64,000 nucleotides of DNA, from positions 158,486,393 through 158,550,392 of the forward strand of contig OX465281.1 of assembly GCA_949987705.1 (NCBI GenBank), given 5' to 3'. Within the stretch, counting starts at the first letter, position 1. Every line of letters starts with the position of its first letter. The position numbers and the translations under genes are program-made. The notes beneath the pieces are model-generated. The model was not told where the DNA came from. It searched no databases and saw only the letters and a list, made by a program, of their open reading frames with translations. This document shows, one piece after another, positions 41,140-52,876 of the stretch. This DNA is from Thereva unica (lineage: Eukaryota > Arthropoda > Insecta > Diptera > Therevidae).

Positions 41140-42598
41140 TCTAAGGATATTGTTAATGGAGATTTGAAGAGGGCGAAAAACAGTAGCTGAAGCGTTACCA
41201 TATATTGAGAGGCAGTAACCAGCAGTGCCCAAAATTAGGGATTTACAGATGTGTAAGAGGGGGGAAATTGACAGGCCGTTTTTACGAGAAGCTAGACATT
41301 TCACGAGGTTATTGATTTTATTCATTTTGTTGGTTACTGTTTTAATGTGCTTATTCCATTTAAGATTCTTCGTGATAAGGAGGCCTAAAATTTTTAATTC
41401 ATTGGTGGAGGTAATAGAGTAATCTTTGACGAAGATGATGGGTGGGTTGCAGTTCTTTTTTCTGCAGATGTGGAGTAATTCAGCTTTGCTCTTTGAAAAA
41501 ATTCCTTCGGCAGAAGAAGCCCAGTTTAACGCTGTTTTCAGTGCAATGGTTAAGTTCCTCGAAACTGACTTGGGTTTACCTGAGCTGAAGACCAGAAGGT
41601 TGTCAGCATAAAGGTATGATGTGATATTATTAATTTTGTTTAAGTTAGAACAAAGGGAAATGGTGTACAGGTTAAAAAGAGCACATGAAAGCGGAGAACC
41701 TTGTGGAGTTCCATTCTGTAGTGGCATTATAGGTGAAAGGAAACCGTTAACTCGAACTTGAATGGTTCTGTGGCTCAGAAAGTCGACGATGAGAAGAATG
41801 AAACTTCTATCAACTCCTAACTTGGTGAGTTGATTAGCGAGGAAAGGGGCACTCAATCTGTCGTAAGCCTTTTCCAGGTCCAGTGAAAGGACCGAGGCGT
41901 GCTTGCGTCGGGCCAAGCTATCGGAGGCGTCCGCGTCTAGAAGGTGCAGAAGGGTGTGCGTGCCTTTTTGAGGAATGTATACATGCTGTGATTTAGAAAA
42001 AAACTTGGACAGCACAGTTTATTCTAGTTGAGAGTATTTTTTCTAATATTTTTGAAAAACAAGAAATCAAGGATATAGGTCGGAAGTTATTCACGCATAG
42101 AGAAGTAGAAACTTCTTTGGGAATAGGAACAAGGATGGCGTGTTTCCAGGCACAAAGAAAAGATTTTTTCGCAAGGATTTGGTTGTATAGGTTGAGGAGA
42201 CGACATTGGAATGAAATGGGAGATTTCCTGATTATTTTGTAGGCTATCTTATCGAGCCCGGGAGTTGTACCCTTGAAGGAATTTAACGCATATTTAAATT
42301 CACTGAAGGTGATGGGATGACTAAGCGTAACGTATGGGTCCCCAGGAGATTGCTGCATATCATAAGCTATATTTTCTTTACGTCGCTTATGCTCAGGGGT
42401 GAAGTTGCTGTCTGCTGAGTAACTCGTCCAAACTCTGGCAAATTCCTCAGCAATGTCGAGAGAGTTGGTAAGATTTACACCGCCTGAGTTCCTGATGTTC
42501 GATATGAGCCTGACTGATGGACCTACGGAAACAGCACGCACCTTTTCCCAGGCCTCTTTGAGATTAGTCTGGACTTCTATGGACTTCACAAAGGAGAT

Positions 42599-43630
42599 CT
42601 ATGAGTCCGCTTTTTTAATTGTTCTTTTAAGGATGGCTGAATCCCTACGAAATCTCAGGAAATTGGACTGGGAGGGACGACGACGACAAAGTTGCCAGGA
42701 TTTGTTTTTGGTCTTTATCAAGGAGAGAATTTCACGCGTCATCCAGTTAGGTTGGGATGTGGATTTGGGATGGCTAGCAGGGATGGAAACAGACGCAGCA
42801 CCACGGAGAATTTTTCTAAGCTTAGCTGCTTCCTGGTTGATATTCTCAGAGCATGGACAGGCTGCCGACAGTTCTGTAACAGTTGCCGAGAAAAGGTTCC
42901 ATTTGGCCTTTTTCAAGAGAAAGAAAGAAACGTGCTTTGTACGGGCAAGGGAAATGTTCGAGCGGATAACTATGGGAAAGTGGTTGCTGCCCTCGAGGCT
43001 GGAGTGAGTATCCCAGTTAAGACATTGGGCTATGTTGGAAGAGCAGAAAGTAAGATCAATGGATGTTAGGGTGTTGTGGGTGGATAGATGGGTAACAGAG
43101 TCATTGTTTAGGAGGACTAGGTCTCGATTATTAGAAAGAAAGTCTTCGATTACGTTACCTCTAGTGTCGTAGGAAGGGCTACCCCAGCAAGGGCTGTGGG
43201 CGTTGAAATCACCGCCAATAATAAAATATCTCGGCAATTGATCATATAGATTTTGGAGGTCCGTGAGGTAGATTCTTTCATCTATTTCTAGATAGATATT
43301 GACAAAAGCTGTAGGGGGGCATGAGTGGATAAGAACGGAGTTCGTCACAAGATCTGAGCGTAAGGATAAGTGACTGTGAGAAATGGATTTGTGAACAAGT
43401 ATGGAAACGCCACTTTTCCTATTTGGATAGATGTTATTGTGGTGATAGCAAGTATACTGGCCAACTCGGGTCGGCCCTTCTCCAAGTAACAACTTAGTTT
43501 CCTGTAGCAAGACTATGTGTGGTTTGTAAGTTTCTAATAAAATATGTTGGTTTGCAAGGTTATTGTAAAAGCCACGAATATTCCATTGAAGAAAAATAAG
43601 ATTTTTTACTGAGATCATATTTAATAACAA
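42599..43630 (-). CDS. I-clade LINE ORF2, AP endonuclease part
   Basis: 343 residues. Exonuclease/endonuclease/phosphatase motifs in order: FLQWNIRGF (Asn), VLLQETKL (Glu), YFIIGGDFNAHSPCWGS (Asp/Asn), TSIDLTF (Asp) and GSNHFPIV (terminal His). It nicks the target in target-primed reverse transcription. The frame ends at TAG 42599-42601 where a Trp codon is likely, since the same frame continues with ISFVKSIEVQ into the RT. Confidence 0.85.
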   Translation of the reverse strand: MLLNMISVKNLIFLQWNIRGFYNNLANQHILLETYKPHIVLLQETKLLLGEGPTRVGQYTCYHHNNIYPNRKSGVSILVHKSISHSHLSLRSDLVTNSVLIHSCPPTAFVNIYLEIDERIYLTDLQNLYDQLPRYFIIGGDFNAHSPCWGSPSYDTRGNVIEDFLSNNRDLVLLNNDSVTHLSTHNTLTSIDLTFCSSNIAQCLNWDTHSSLEGSNHFPIVIRSNISLARTKHVSFFLLKKAKWNLFSATVTELSAACPCSENINQEAAKLRKILRGAASVSIPASHPKSTSQPNWMTREILSLIKTKNKSWQLCRRRPSQSNFLRFRRDSAILKRTIKKADS

Positions 43631-43662
43631 CTGAAGGTAAAAAAAAAGTGCGAGAAAACTTA

Positions 43663-44818
43663 ACTGACGGTTTTGAGTAGATCTTTTAGTGAGGCTTTGG
43701 AGTTAATTTTCCCCTTGGTTTGTGGTTTCTTTTTGTGGCGTGGTTTAGCTTTTGGTGCAGTAGAGGCCGCGGAATCCGATTCAGAATGTGAAGAAGCAGT
43801 TTCCATTATTTGGATGTCTGGACTTTTTTGAGATGTATTTGATGCAGGTAGTGGAGGTTCGACAAGACGCTATAGGAGGAGTAGTTGAAAGAGAAGATGA
43901 GTAGGAAATGTTGGGGTCGGTAGACATGAGCTTTAGCTGCTCGAAATATCGCTTTCTAGCCTCATATCTGGAGCACTTGTGTTTAGTCTGGATTTTAAAA
44001 ACCTCCTTGGCTTCTTTATATTTTGGACAGTCGTTTGCTTGAGACGTGTGCGAGTCTGTTTCACAATTAATGCAGAATGTCCTGGTGCAGTTGCCTTGGT
44101 GTGGAGGGTAACCGCATGAGGCGCATAATTCATTACCGGAACATCGTAAAGCGGTGTGACCAATGCGTTGGCATTTGCGACATCGCATAGGATTTGGGAT
44201 GAATTCACGGACCTTGACCAATTCGAATCCAATTTCAATTTTATCAGGCAGTGTCAGGCGATCAAAAGTGAGGAAAATGAGGCCGGTAGGAGTGTCCTTT
44301 TCTCCATCCTTTCTTGTATGGATCCTAACGTCAGTTACGTTATATTTACATAGTCCATCAATTATATCTTTAGGAGAGAGATGTGCTATGGAGCGGCAGT
44401 AAATGGTGCCTCTGGTTTAGTTTAATTTTTCATGAAAAGCTATATTAACTGGTATAGGACCTGGTAGCGTTTTTGTTAAAATGAATTTCTCAGCAATCTG
44501 CTGATTGTCACAAAGTAGGAGCAGAGATCCATCGTGTAACCATGAAAACTTGGAATATTGTTTGCTGATGGCATCGACAGCCAATTTAAGGATGAAAGCA
44601 TTTTCATCCCTCAAAGTTTTATCAGGTTTACTCGATTGAATCGTTATAAACTTTGCTGGATTTGAGTGCTGTTGAGCAGGTAAGGGTGGGAAATCAAGAA
44701 TGGTGGAGGGAGAGGCAAAAGACGTTGTAAGCGCACGTTTCGACCGTTTTTTGGGGATGTGTAGCTGATTATCAGCCAAAAGGGCATAACGATTAGACCC
44801 ACCGGGGTCCGGCCCCAT
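43663..44818 (-). pseudogene. I-clade LINE ORF1 (Gag-like, CCHC knuckles)
   Basis: Starts MGPDPGGSNRYALLADNQ at 44818. An in-frame TAA at 44417-44419 divides it, and the frame continues through TFDRLTLPDKIEIGFELVK into cysteine knuckles CRKCQRIGHTALRC, CASCGYPPHQGNC and CINCETDSHTSQANDC. A frameshift near 43860 separates the lysine-rich tail ending LKDLLKTVS at about 43663. This is a nucleic-acid-binding chaperone in I-factor-like elements. Confidence 0.8.
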
Positions 44819-45255
44819 ATTGGAAACTATGCCCCAAAGATTATGAACACAAAACTTATATTAAATGAAAAATACTTAAATATTAAATTAAATAAATAAT
44901 ATGGTTGCGAAAAAATTCAAAAAAAACTTATCCTTTAAAATAACCAAAGAAAAAACAACACAAAAAAAACTGTGAAAACGGTTCAGAAAGAACAATAGAA
45001 AACTATCAATAGAAATATGGAACTGGCGTAGAAAAAAAGCAAAACCGCACCGAAATCGATATCACTGCTCAATTCAAGAGCTCGCAAGCGACTCGTCAAT
45101 TTTTTTAAATTTTATGAGAGAAAGGAAATTTCATGGAAACTTGATGGAAATTTTCCCACTTCTAGCTTCATTTCTCATTAAATGAAGCAGATTTCACTTC
45201 AATCTTTCGAATGATGAATAAAGCAATGAATGTTCATTCAAGCTTAATTTAAGGT

Positions 45256-45316
45256 GATGCACGGGCCGCGAATGACCATTCTTGAAAGAATGATCATCCG
45301 ATGAAGCCCGTGTATC
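45256..45316. other. 61-nt near-perfect hairpin
   Basis: GATGCACGGGC pairs with GCCCGTGTATC, and inside it AATGACCATTCTT pairs with AAGAATGATCATC around a short GAAA-like loop. It could be a tiny MITE or, less likely, a precursor-miRNA-like hairpin. Confidence 0.5.
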
Positions 45317-45373
45317 ATGGGTATAAGGCGTGACAGTGATCTGTTAAGGCAGCTTATGACATGGACAATCCAG

Positions 45374-45560
45374 TCAACTGTTTTGATTCGCATCAAAGTT
45401 TACTTTGTGAATTACTCCTTCTAGGCAGAGATTAAATAGCATGGGTGCCAGCAAACCCATTGCCCTGCTTGAATAAGCTTTGTTTGACTGGAAAGATTCC
45501 GTCCATTCTTCTTGTATTTTTACTGCCCACTTTGTGTTTTCCATTGTCCTTTTTGTTAAT
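45374..45560 (-). pseudogene. small LINE RT fragment
   Basis: Minus-strand WTESFQSNK and LLAPMLFNLCLEGVIHKV resemble the RT segment Q-G-D-x-L-A-P-L-L-F-N-L-x-L-E. The motif between them is garbled. Too short to place. Confidence 0.45.
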
Positions 45561-45814
45561 TTCACTGTCTTTAGGTTAATGCTTGTCATATGCTTGTTTG
45601 AAATCGAAGAAAAGTTGATACACGTCAATGTTGTATTCTCACTCTCAGCATTTGCGGAGAACCTGTCTTATTCAAAAAAAATTAGTGGTCTTGGATGTGA
45701 AGTATCACGTCCGTATTTTAACGTGACAACATCTATTAATTTGAACGTGACAACGTCTGTTATTACGTTTTGTATTATTTTCTCAATTAATAAATTATAT
45801 ATTTCGAAGCAAAT

Positions 45815-45967
45815 TTTTTTTTGTGTGCGGGACATTTTCACACGCGCGTCCTATCTTAAACCGATTTAATAGACATGTATGGGGGCGGAGATATGATTTT
45901 TTTTGTGTGCGGGACATTGTGCGGGACATTTTCACACGCGCGTCCTATCTTAAACCGATTTAATAGA
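45815..45967 (+). repeat. direct duplication of a 60-bp segment
   Basis: TTTTGTGTGCGGGACATT and CACACGCGCGTCCTATCTTA through TTTAATAGAC occur twice (about 45815-45874 and 45899-45967). ACGTGACAAC(A/G)T motifs flank the block at 45721, 45747 and 45968 and recur around 60676-60864. Confidence 0.6.
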
Positions 45968-46122
45968 CGTTGTCACGTCAAAAGTTGGTCTATTGTTGAC
46001 CTATTTCTTCTTAATCCAGCTTGGTATTTACTTATTGCGGTTTCTGTATAAGGTTTTAGTCTGGCTTTGATTATACATATTTGTCGTTTTTTTTTATTCT
46101 GTGCTTAAAAGAGATAAATATC

Positions 46123-46700
46123 CAGCGTTGCCAGACGTCCGGATTTTTGCGGGACGTCCCGATTTTAGAGTTACAAATCAATGTCCCTCGCGGGACGTTA
46201 CAAATCCCGATTATTTAGTAAATTCATCTAAATTCTTGTGACGCTACCAACACGGACACTCCCACCTCACATATCTCTGTGGCTGTCACTATTTGGTTTC
46301 AGTGTGCTGCTTGGGGTAGAGGGCCAGTCTGTGTTCTGCCGTCAATGTCGTCTGTTATCTGTTGTGCGGCGTTTATATTGTTTACTTACGGACTCAGTAG
46401 TAAAGTGAGTTAAGATGAGCGACAGTTCTGGTTCTAATAATAATCTTTCGAATTCGGAAGCAAAACAAACAACTGAGAAGAAGGTCAAAAAATAAATTTA
46501 AGGCATTTTGCCGCTTATGTAAAATGGAATTCAGTATATCCCATGGTGGAGCAAATGACGTTCTCAAGCATTCGAGAGGAGCTAATCATATGAGGATAGT
46601 TAGCTCACGTGCTTCAAATTCTTTGATGAACTATTTTTCCAAGCCGAGTACTTCCGAGTACTTATCTGATAAATATAAGTAAAAATTGTAATAATCATTA
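46123..46700 (+). pseudogene. hAT-type transposon 5' end with BED zinc-finger fragment
   Basis: CAGCGTTGCCAGACGTCCGG at 46123 looks like a hAT terminus. From 46414 a reading frame starts MSDSSGSNNN and, after a frame change near 46492, gives AFCRLCKMEFSISHGGANDV followed by LKHSRGANHM: a BED-type C2H2 finger. Then NSLMNYFSKPSTSEYLS, after which it ends. The catalytic domain and right end are absent. Confidence 0.55.
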
Positions 46701-47377
46701 ATAATAATTAACCATGTATTTTCAACATGTTTATTAATATAAAGTCTGAAAATAAGAAGAACATTTTGCATCTTCTTGTATTTTTTTCGCATGTCCCGAT
46801 TTTTACAACAAAATCCCGCTTTTTGTCTGCTTCACTAGTCTTAATCCCGATTTACGAAAATCTTTACATCCTGAAGAATTCCGTTTTTCCCATACGATTC
46901 CAAAAAATGAAATCCCACCATAAAGATACTGTTGCTCTTAGAGACATACACGTACATACATACAAAATTTTCATGTCAAAGCAGGAATTCCAAAACTTTG
47001 AAGATTCACTCAGTTGTGATTAAATTTGATAACACAATTCCAAATAATAAAGTACAAGCACCCTTCATCATAAAATAGCCATAGAACGAGGAGTGGCCTT
47101 CTCTTCAACAATAATGGAACCCTCTTAAAATTCCCCAATTCATAACGTTGCGGAAAGTTGAAATTATTGTGAGCCTCTTATTTCCTCCTTAAAGTTGTGG
47201 TCACAATAGGAACTTCCCTTTAATAATTCCACTGTTGATAGCAAGCTATTGCATTTATGTATGTGCACATCTCCGCCATAGTCCTCAACTTCGTCCTGTT
47301 ATCTATTATATGTATGTCACGTGGAGGTAGGGAAAGTTGTGAAATAAATGAAATACAAAAGAACAAGGTGTACTTAC

Positions 47378-47514
47378 ATCTTTATCTCCCAGCATTTCCA
47401 CTCGACAATGCAGAAAGCCTGTCTGTCCAACGGTTACCGTCAAATTTCGTGGAACGTCAAAATCAAAGTATGGGCTTGAAGGTGACGTCGTTGTTGAGAA
47501 CGAGCTAAGAGAAT
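47378..47514 (-). CDS. Dpr-family immunoglobulin-domain exon (host gene)
   Basis: An internal exon of 137 nt. Acceptor CTGCCTTTCAG ends at 47515 and donor GTAAGT is at 47377-47372 (minus strand). The translation contains SSPYFDFDVPRNLTVTVGQT, then GFLHCRVEMLGDKD. PYFDF, the NLT-V-x-GQTG strand and the first Ig cysteine in LHCRV are hallmarks of insect Dpr proteins (defective proboscis extension response), which bind DIP partners on neurons. An intron after LGDK(D) fits Dpr genes as I remember them. The exon is uninterrupted and begins in phase 1 (one base from the previous exon). Neighbouring coding exons were not found with confidence, consistent with very long introns. The paralogue number cannot be decided. 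Confidence 0.85.
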
Positions 47515-50500
47515 CTGAAAGGCAGAAAAAACGAAATTTGGTGAATTTTATTTACACGGGGGCAAAAATGTCTTTAATTTGAATGAAAATGATTTTTGGC
47601 AGTTTTTCGTAGCGTCCTTGGTCTCACTGACAAGAATTCTAGTAAAATAGAATGACATCCGTGACATAAAATGTTTTAGGAAAAAAAGGTTAACCGGTCT
47701 CTGTTCTAGGAAATATTTCGATTTGAAAAGAAATGGGATTTTTTTAATATAAATGCAAACATTTTTGAGATCTGCTGAAGACTTTCTTGACAGTTTAATT
47801 TCGTAAAAAGGGATTTCGTTTCTTAGAATTATAATTTTAGTCGATTTTTCTCTTTAACACAGAAAGAAATAGTCAATCGTAGATGATTTTGTATTAATTT
47901 AAGTTGGTTAATAATTTCCGACTAACAAGCAAAATTTGAGCTTAGTAACCTTCACCAACAGATAGCCCATTTGAGCAATTACGTTCATTTCCTTTTCATA
48001 ACATAATACGGTTACAAGATTGTGAATTTCCGGTTTGTAGAGTACCTATAGTGAAACATCAAACTAGGAGGCATTGCGGTAGGGGACGTGGGAATGTACT
48101 TGCATTAAAAACCAATTGATGATGGTTAAAAAGAGCCCAAACAAATTTCTTGTAAAAAAATTATTATTATTATTTATTTGCAATTATGTACAAAGATTAT
48201 AATCTTAATGAAGTATATTAACTAAACAGAAGGAAGAAAATTAATAAACATGGAAACATTTTAAAAAAAAAATTAATAAATTATAAAAATGAACACAAAA
48301 AAAAATTAAGAATTAGAAATTAAAAAAAAAAGAAAAAAAAAATAGGAGAAAGAAAGAGAAAAAAAAAACAGATACATATGTATTACAAAAATAAAATTAA
48401 AATTATATAATACTAATATACGATAAAAATTTGTAAAAAGATGATAAATATTTTTATAAATGAAATAAACTCTTTGAGCATGTTTACTTAATCTCTGTAA
48501 CGGTCGGTTTTAATAAGTGTGTTCCCCTGGCGGAAATTTTTAGTAAGTAACTAGAAAGCACTTCCCGATATGGAAAAAATTTAAGAAAAGTGGGCGTAGA
48601 GAAAAAAAATAAAATTTGGGAGGAAAAATAAAAAAAAAGGAGAATGTTTCTGAACGGTCAGGAAGGTGGTCGATTTTGTGCGAAAAATTATTTTTTCAAT
48701 AAAGAAAACCGATTGTGTGGTATCTTTTAAATTTGTTTTGGCAAATCGTGGAATTAAGATAGTATCAGCCAATACAATTCAGTGCGTGTGGAATGCTTTT
48801 GGTCCCGGCGTGAATTAGTAGCAACTTTCAAGTTTTAAAGGAGGAGAATGAAATTTTATCCAAGATGTCTGCCATGAGTCCTGAGGAGGATTAATAATTC
48901 GTGTAGCTGTGGACTGGTGGGGCCCTGAGAGGAAGGGTGACTGGTGAATCTACAACAACGAAGCATAAGTTGGCAAATATATAGCCGCACAAGAAGATTA
49001 AGGTATTGTGCATTTCTTTGTTATTTACGTGTGGAAGGGGAAGTGACCATCTTTGAAGCGAAGTTTTCTGTTGATCTGCTTGCCGAACGTCACCTAGTGT
49101 GGAATTGCGTGCATTGCAATTTGGTGACAGGACCAATATGAGGCGTGCAGCTTAATTCAGAAGGTATTGGCGGAATCATTGCTGGCTGACCATTTTTGTT
49201 GGAGACGCAACCAAAACGCAAAGGTTCGGGAACATTGTCTTGCCTTACGTGAATCGAACTTGTTTCTGGTGCAATTTTCCGTTTGCCTATAAAAGCCACG
49301 TTTCAGTGTGGTGATTGATTGCAGAGGCTGGTTTTGATGGTGTGCAGCAGTGAGAAGCCCCTGGCAAACGTCAAAAGTAAGTTGTCATGGAATCCTATAA
49401 TATTTTCCAGTAACTGAAGCTTAAAACAAGTTCTATTTCTTTTAATTTCTTTTACCACCTTAGCCAATTATTTTATTATACCTACGTATTATATTATTAA
49501 TGACAGTTCAAATAATTTACATTTTTTTTTCTAAATATTGAATAATGTTGATGAATTTTTATTGTATTTACGATCATTACAGTTTTTGTGTCTAAAAAAA
49601 TTTTAATTCTCCAATTCACTGCACTACACACCTCCATATATTAATTAATTTCAACACTTTATATCACAGGGTGATTTGTTTTGCGTTTGACAGTCTCGCT
49701 TGTGATTAAGAGACTTACCAACATAAGTCATATATCGTTGTAACAGGACAACGTACTCGGCCCAGAGCGTCGTTTTGGTTTTTTTTATAGTTAACAATTA
49801 CGGAATTTTTTTAAAATTTGCTTCATGGTGGAGTTATTAAGTCACCAGTGAAGTCAATTGATTCCGTTATTTTCTTTTTCTCACACCTACTTATACAAAA
49901 AAACATTTATGCATTTTGGTTGTTGTTTATATATGTGAACCCTTTTGTTCTTGTGTAATGAATAAAATTAAATTACTTTCTCCCGTACTCGTATACGTCT
50001 TTCATATAGGCATGATGGCCTAAGAGGGCTAAATTTCTTTCAGGATGGCCGGCGGATTTCTCTCCAAGATTCTCTCTAGGGGTGTCCATTGAATAATGTC
50101 CTTTCCACAAGTAGACATCAATAGCGCTCGGGGCTGAGCGACGTGCCCCGTGAATGGACTGAAGAGACTTCGACCTAACATTGAGGTAAGTGGTGAACCA
50201 TATCTGTATCGTCCCGGCCACACACCCCACGATCCCCCGGCGAGCTAGCGTTTACCGTGTGGCCGGCATAACACCCCCCTAACAGTTATTTCGGTAGATT
50301 AGGGCGGGTCAGTTTTTTTGAATTTTGGGCGGGTCAGTTTTTTTGAATTTTTATTATGTCGGGGACTGCTTCCATGGTCAGCCTCTTCAGGGCTTCTGAT
50401 TCATGGAGCAGAACCAAGCATAGTGGCGGAAACAAAAATGCCATTACAGCATACCGTCATTGTGCCGGTACATCTCTATTGGCTATGCTCCGACAAAGCA

Positions 50501-50712
50501 TCACTCAAAGGTCGTTATAGGGTTCACGAAAAAGAAATACATATGTATAAAACGAGTGTGCGGTGTAAATCACCTTGCATCTGACTCGAAAATTAAAACA
50601 AGCTAGGCGTAGAGAAAAAAACACGAAAAATAAAATTGGATTTTTTTTGGTAGTCAGTCAGGAAGAGATAATGACGAGGGCACGGTTGTTTTAAAATACG
50701 CGATACAAATCA
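47515..50712. other. non-coding DNA upstream of the Dpr exon
   Basis: 48150-48420 is an A-rich low-complexity tract. 50020-50280 is GC-richer, with a short CCGGCCACAC/GTGTGGCCGG inverted repeat at about 50214-50264. No other feature supported. Confidence 0.35.
48891..49013 (-). CDS. possible signal-peptide-encoding first exon, uncertain
   Basis: Minus-strand ATG at 49013 in an AGAAATG context opens 40 codons starting MHNTLIFLCGYIFANLCFVV, a signal-peptide-like hydrophobic run. It lies 1.4 kb upstream of the Dpr exon on the same strand, where a secretion signal would be expected. No convincing donor site joins it to that exon, so this may be chance. Confidence 0.2.
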   Translation of the reverse strand: MHNTLIFLCGYIFANLCFVVVDSPVTLPLRAPPVHSYTNY

Positions 50713-51400
50713 ATTCAAATTGTACAAAAAGTTCAATATTAATAATAAAAATAATATTGCTGATAGTTTTGTTAAAAATAATATCGAAGTCATCTCTGAT
50801 AATTTATGGACAAAAGAGGATACACAAAAAAATTCAACGACATTTGATTCTGATAAATGTTTTCAATCGTTATTCTCGGAGGTGAATAATTTTGATGAGA
50901 ATGAAAATGAGAAATTATTTGAACAAGAACGCGAGATTCAACAAGTGGTTTTAATTCTGAATATTCTGATAGTACAAAGATAATCCATGATCAAGAGAAT
51001 AAGTATACAATGCGTATAATGCGTATCTGAAATATCTATCACGTGGCGGTAAAGTAACAAAAATCTGGGAATGTGGTATATGCACTATAAATTTTCAACA
51101 TCAGTATACATTGATGCGACATTTACCAACGCATTCGAAGGTAAGGAATTTTGTTTGTAACGAATGCGGCAAGGCGTTTCGTCAGCTATCAACATAGACA
51201 ACATCAAGCGATTCATTCAATTGAACGACCATAATGTCTGTGAGACTTGTAAGAAATCATTCAATCGTATATCAACATTAATATCACATCGTAAGACCCA
51301 TTCGACTGTGAAGCCGTTTCAGGGCACATTATGCGGTAAGGGGTTCCATCAGAAGGGGAATCTAAGAAATCACGTTTATATCCATGAAACCCCAGACAAT
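50713..51400 (+). pseudogene. C2H2 zinc-finger protein remnant
   Basis: An acidic/asparagine-rich frame (50720-50983) is followed by at least three C2H2 fingers in shifting frames: ECGICTINFQHQYTLMRHLPTH (split by line length, about 51070), FVCNECGKAFRQL (51150), VCETCKKSFNRISTLISHRK (51238) and a degenerate GTLCGKGFHQKGNLRNH (51330). Linkers resemble TGEKP-type spacing but are altered. A stop and frameshifts after FRQLS abolish function. No introns are visible across the fingers, so it may be a processed copy. Confidence 0.65.
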
Positions 51401-52728
51401 TTTTTCAAATTAACTAAAAATCAAACCTGGAAAAATCGTCCTTTTTTGATTTTTGGATCATCTTTAATTGAAGTTTTCGTGTGTGAGTTTGTAACTTTGC
51501 ACGAGAGAAAATCCCTTCGGACAGACGAGACCAGGCAAAAAAAGTTTGGATCTGTCAGAATTGGGAATACTCGAACGTGTGCAGTGCTTTCCTTTAGGCC
51601 AATTGAAATGAGATGTCCAGCTCCCCGTCTAATCAAATGAGTTTTTACCCAACACAGAAGCAAAATATCGCCTGAGGTGCATAGTCAAAATCAGGTCAAT
51701 TAGGATAAAGTAAGTAGAAGAATTCAATAATTTTTGTTTGTCAATATTATTGGACAAAGATCGGCTGGTCCATAAACCTACCTACTAAGAAGAGGGAATT
51801 GCGACTAAGAAAATTTGCACTCAGTACCATTGAGGAAAAAGGTTCTTTTTTTCCTCCTGTGCTCGGTTTTCAAGTGCAGTAACCCCAGGCAAACGTCAAA
51901 AGTTAGTCGTCATGAAATCCCAGAATTTTTTTTTCAAATTACACATAGCGCAAGGGAATTTCTTTTGACCAATTATTTACATGCAAGTGTTTATTAAAAT
52001 ATTATATTTTTTTCAATTAATTATATTCGTCTAGGTTAAGATTTCTTTTACTCAACACTAACATTCATACCTTTTTTCCACACTTAGTTCTTTAGATTTG
52101 CTATGTGATTTATGATTTGCTGTGGTTTGTGAAAACCCATTGTAGTGACCGCGTAAAGTTTAATTACCATTTACGCAATGTCACACAACAACTTCCGACA
52201 CGATCAAAACGATCAGTCGGAACACTCAATCGATCACCGAACGCAAAGTTCAGTGATCTTGCCGTTTCCCCCATCGTGTTTATCGTAGATCCAATTTCCG
52301 GCATCTACGATACACTCTGTCCGAAAGGCTCTTCAAAAGCGACAACGCGTTTTGCAATAAAATCAATTTTAACGCAAAAGTTGGTCTTCCTTTGGTGCTT
52401 ATTTGGTACTTTTCGACAAAACTCAGGTGAAAAAGTACTAAAAAAGAACGAAATAGAGCCAATTTCACTATTAAAGTTGTTAATAACTTCAAAAGTAAAG
52501 GTCGTAGCATAATAGTTGTTAGACATTATTCATAGGAAATTGTCCAAGCTTTCCAATTTTGTAAAACAAAATATTGGTTTATTACGTATTTTTTGGAGAA
52601 AAAGGTGGTTGAAGTGGAAATTTTAGTGAAAAAAAAAAAAAAACAAAATTTTATAGGTGGGAGTATTCTGCGTAGATTGATGTCTTATTCATTAAAATAT
52701 CTAAAAAGGTGAGAAAAATACAGGGTAA
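51401..52728. other. non-coding stretch
   Basis: No gene recognised. 52105-52512 is open on both strands but shows no familiar protein. Confidence 0.3.
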
Positions 52729-52876
52729 TATGTAAACCTCTACCAAAAAAACTTCAAAGCGCCATATCTCGAAAACGAAAAGAGGTACCACCCCCACTTT
52801 TACTTTTTTTGCGATAATTTTTTATGTACTATTTGCCATTTTCGTCATTTGCCATGTAACGGAACACCCTGTATAG
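52729..52876. mobile_element. short repeat bounded by TACAGGGT and ACCCTGTA
   Basis: About 148 bp with 8-bp inverted ends. It contains CCATATCTCGAAAACG and GCCATGTAACGGAACACCC, phrases common in short dispersed insect repeats. Target duplication not clear. Confidence 0.45.

Larger units (their letters stand above)
38770..42598 (-). pseudogene. I-clade LINE ORF2, RT and RNase H, broken
   Basis: 41993-42589 holds the RT N-terminal half (PGLDKIAYKIIRKSP, ILVPIPKE). A frameshift near 42010 leads to 40861-42015 with SVLSLDLEKAYDRL, NGTPQGSPLSCALFNLY and SYLYADNLLVFSSG. The second catalytic Asp is replaced by Asn, as in copy 1. The frame breaks at NLSHIVAPW (40868), where an inverted and duplicated block intervenes. 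RNase H resumes at 38770-39110 with TPLYTDSSKSDEKVSF and HLIFSDF. Confidence 0.8.
38640..44820 (-). mobile_element. I-clade LINE (copy 2), long but rearranged
   Basis: On the minus strand: ORF1 with zinc knuckles (44818 to about 43663), ORF2 with AP endonuclease, RT and RNase H (43630 to about 38770). Same family as copy 1 (26605-28330). It is interrupted between the RT thumb and RNase H by an inverted-repeat rearrangement and a 963-bp tandem duplication (39072-41139). The 3' end after RNase H is lost near 38760, and the 5' UTR probably extends past 44820. Confidence 0.85.

Noticed and set aside
42453..43069. 184- and 125-codon plus-strand frames
   Set aside because: Antisense of the I-clade LINE endonuclease/RT.
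47257..47508. 83-codon plus-strand frame
   Set aside because: Overlaps the Dpr exon in antisense; the minus-strand exon has splice sites and family motifs.
49973..50230. Minus-strand 85-codon frame in a GC-richer patch
   Set aside because: No recognisable domain, no splice context, and it overlaps other open frames equally well.
52105..52512. 135-codon plus-strand frame
   Set aside because: Also open antisense over the same bases, low-complexity composition, no familiar motif.
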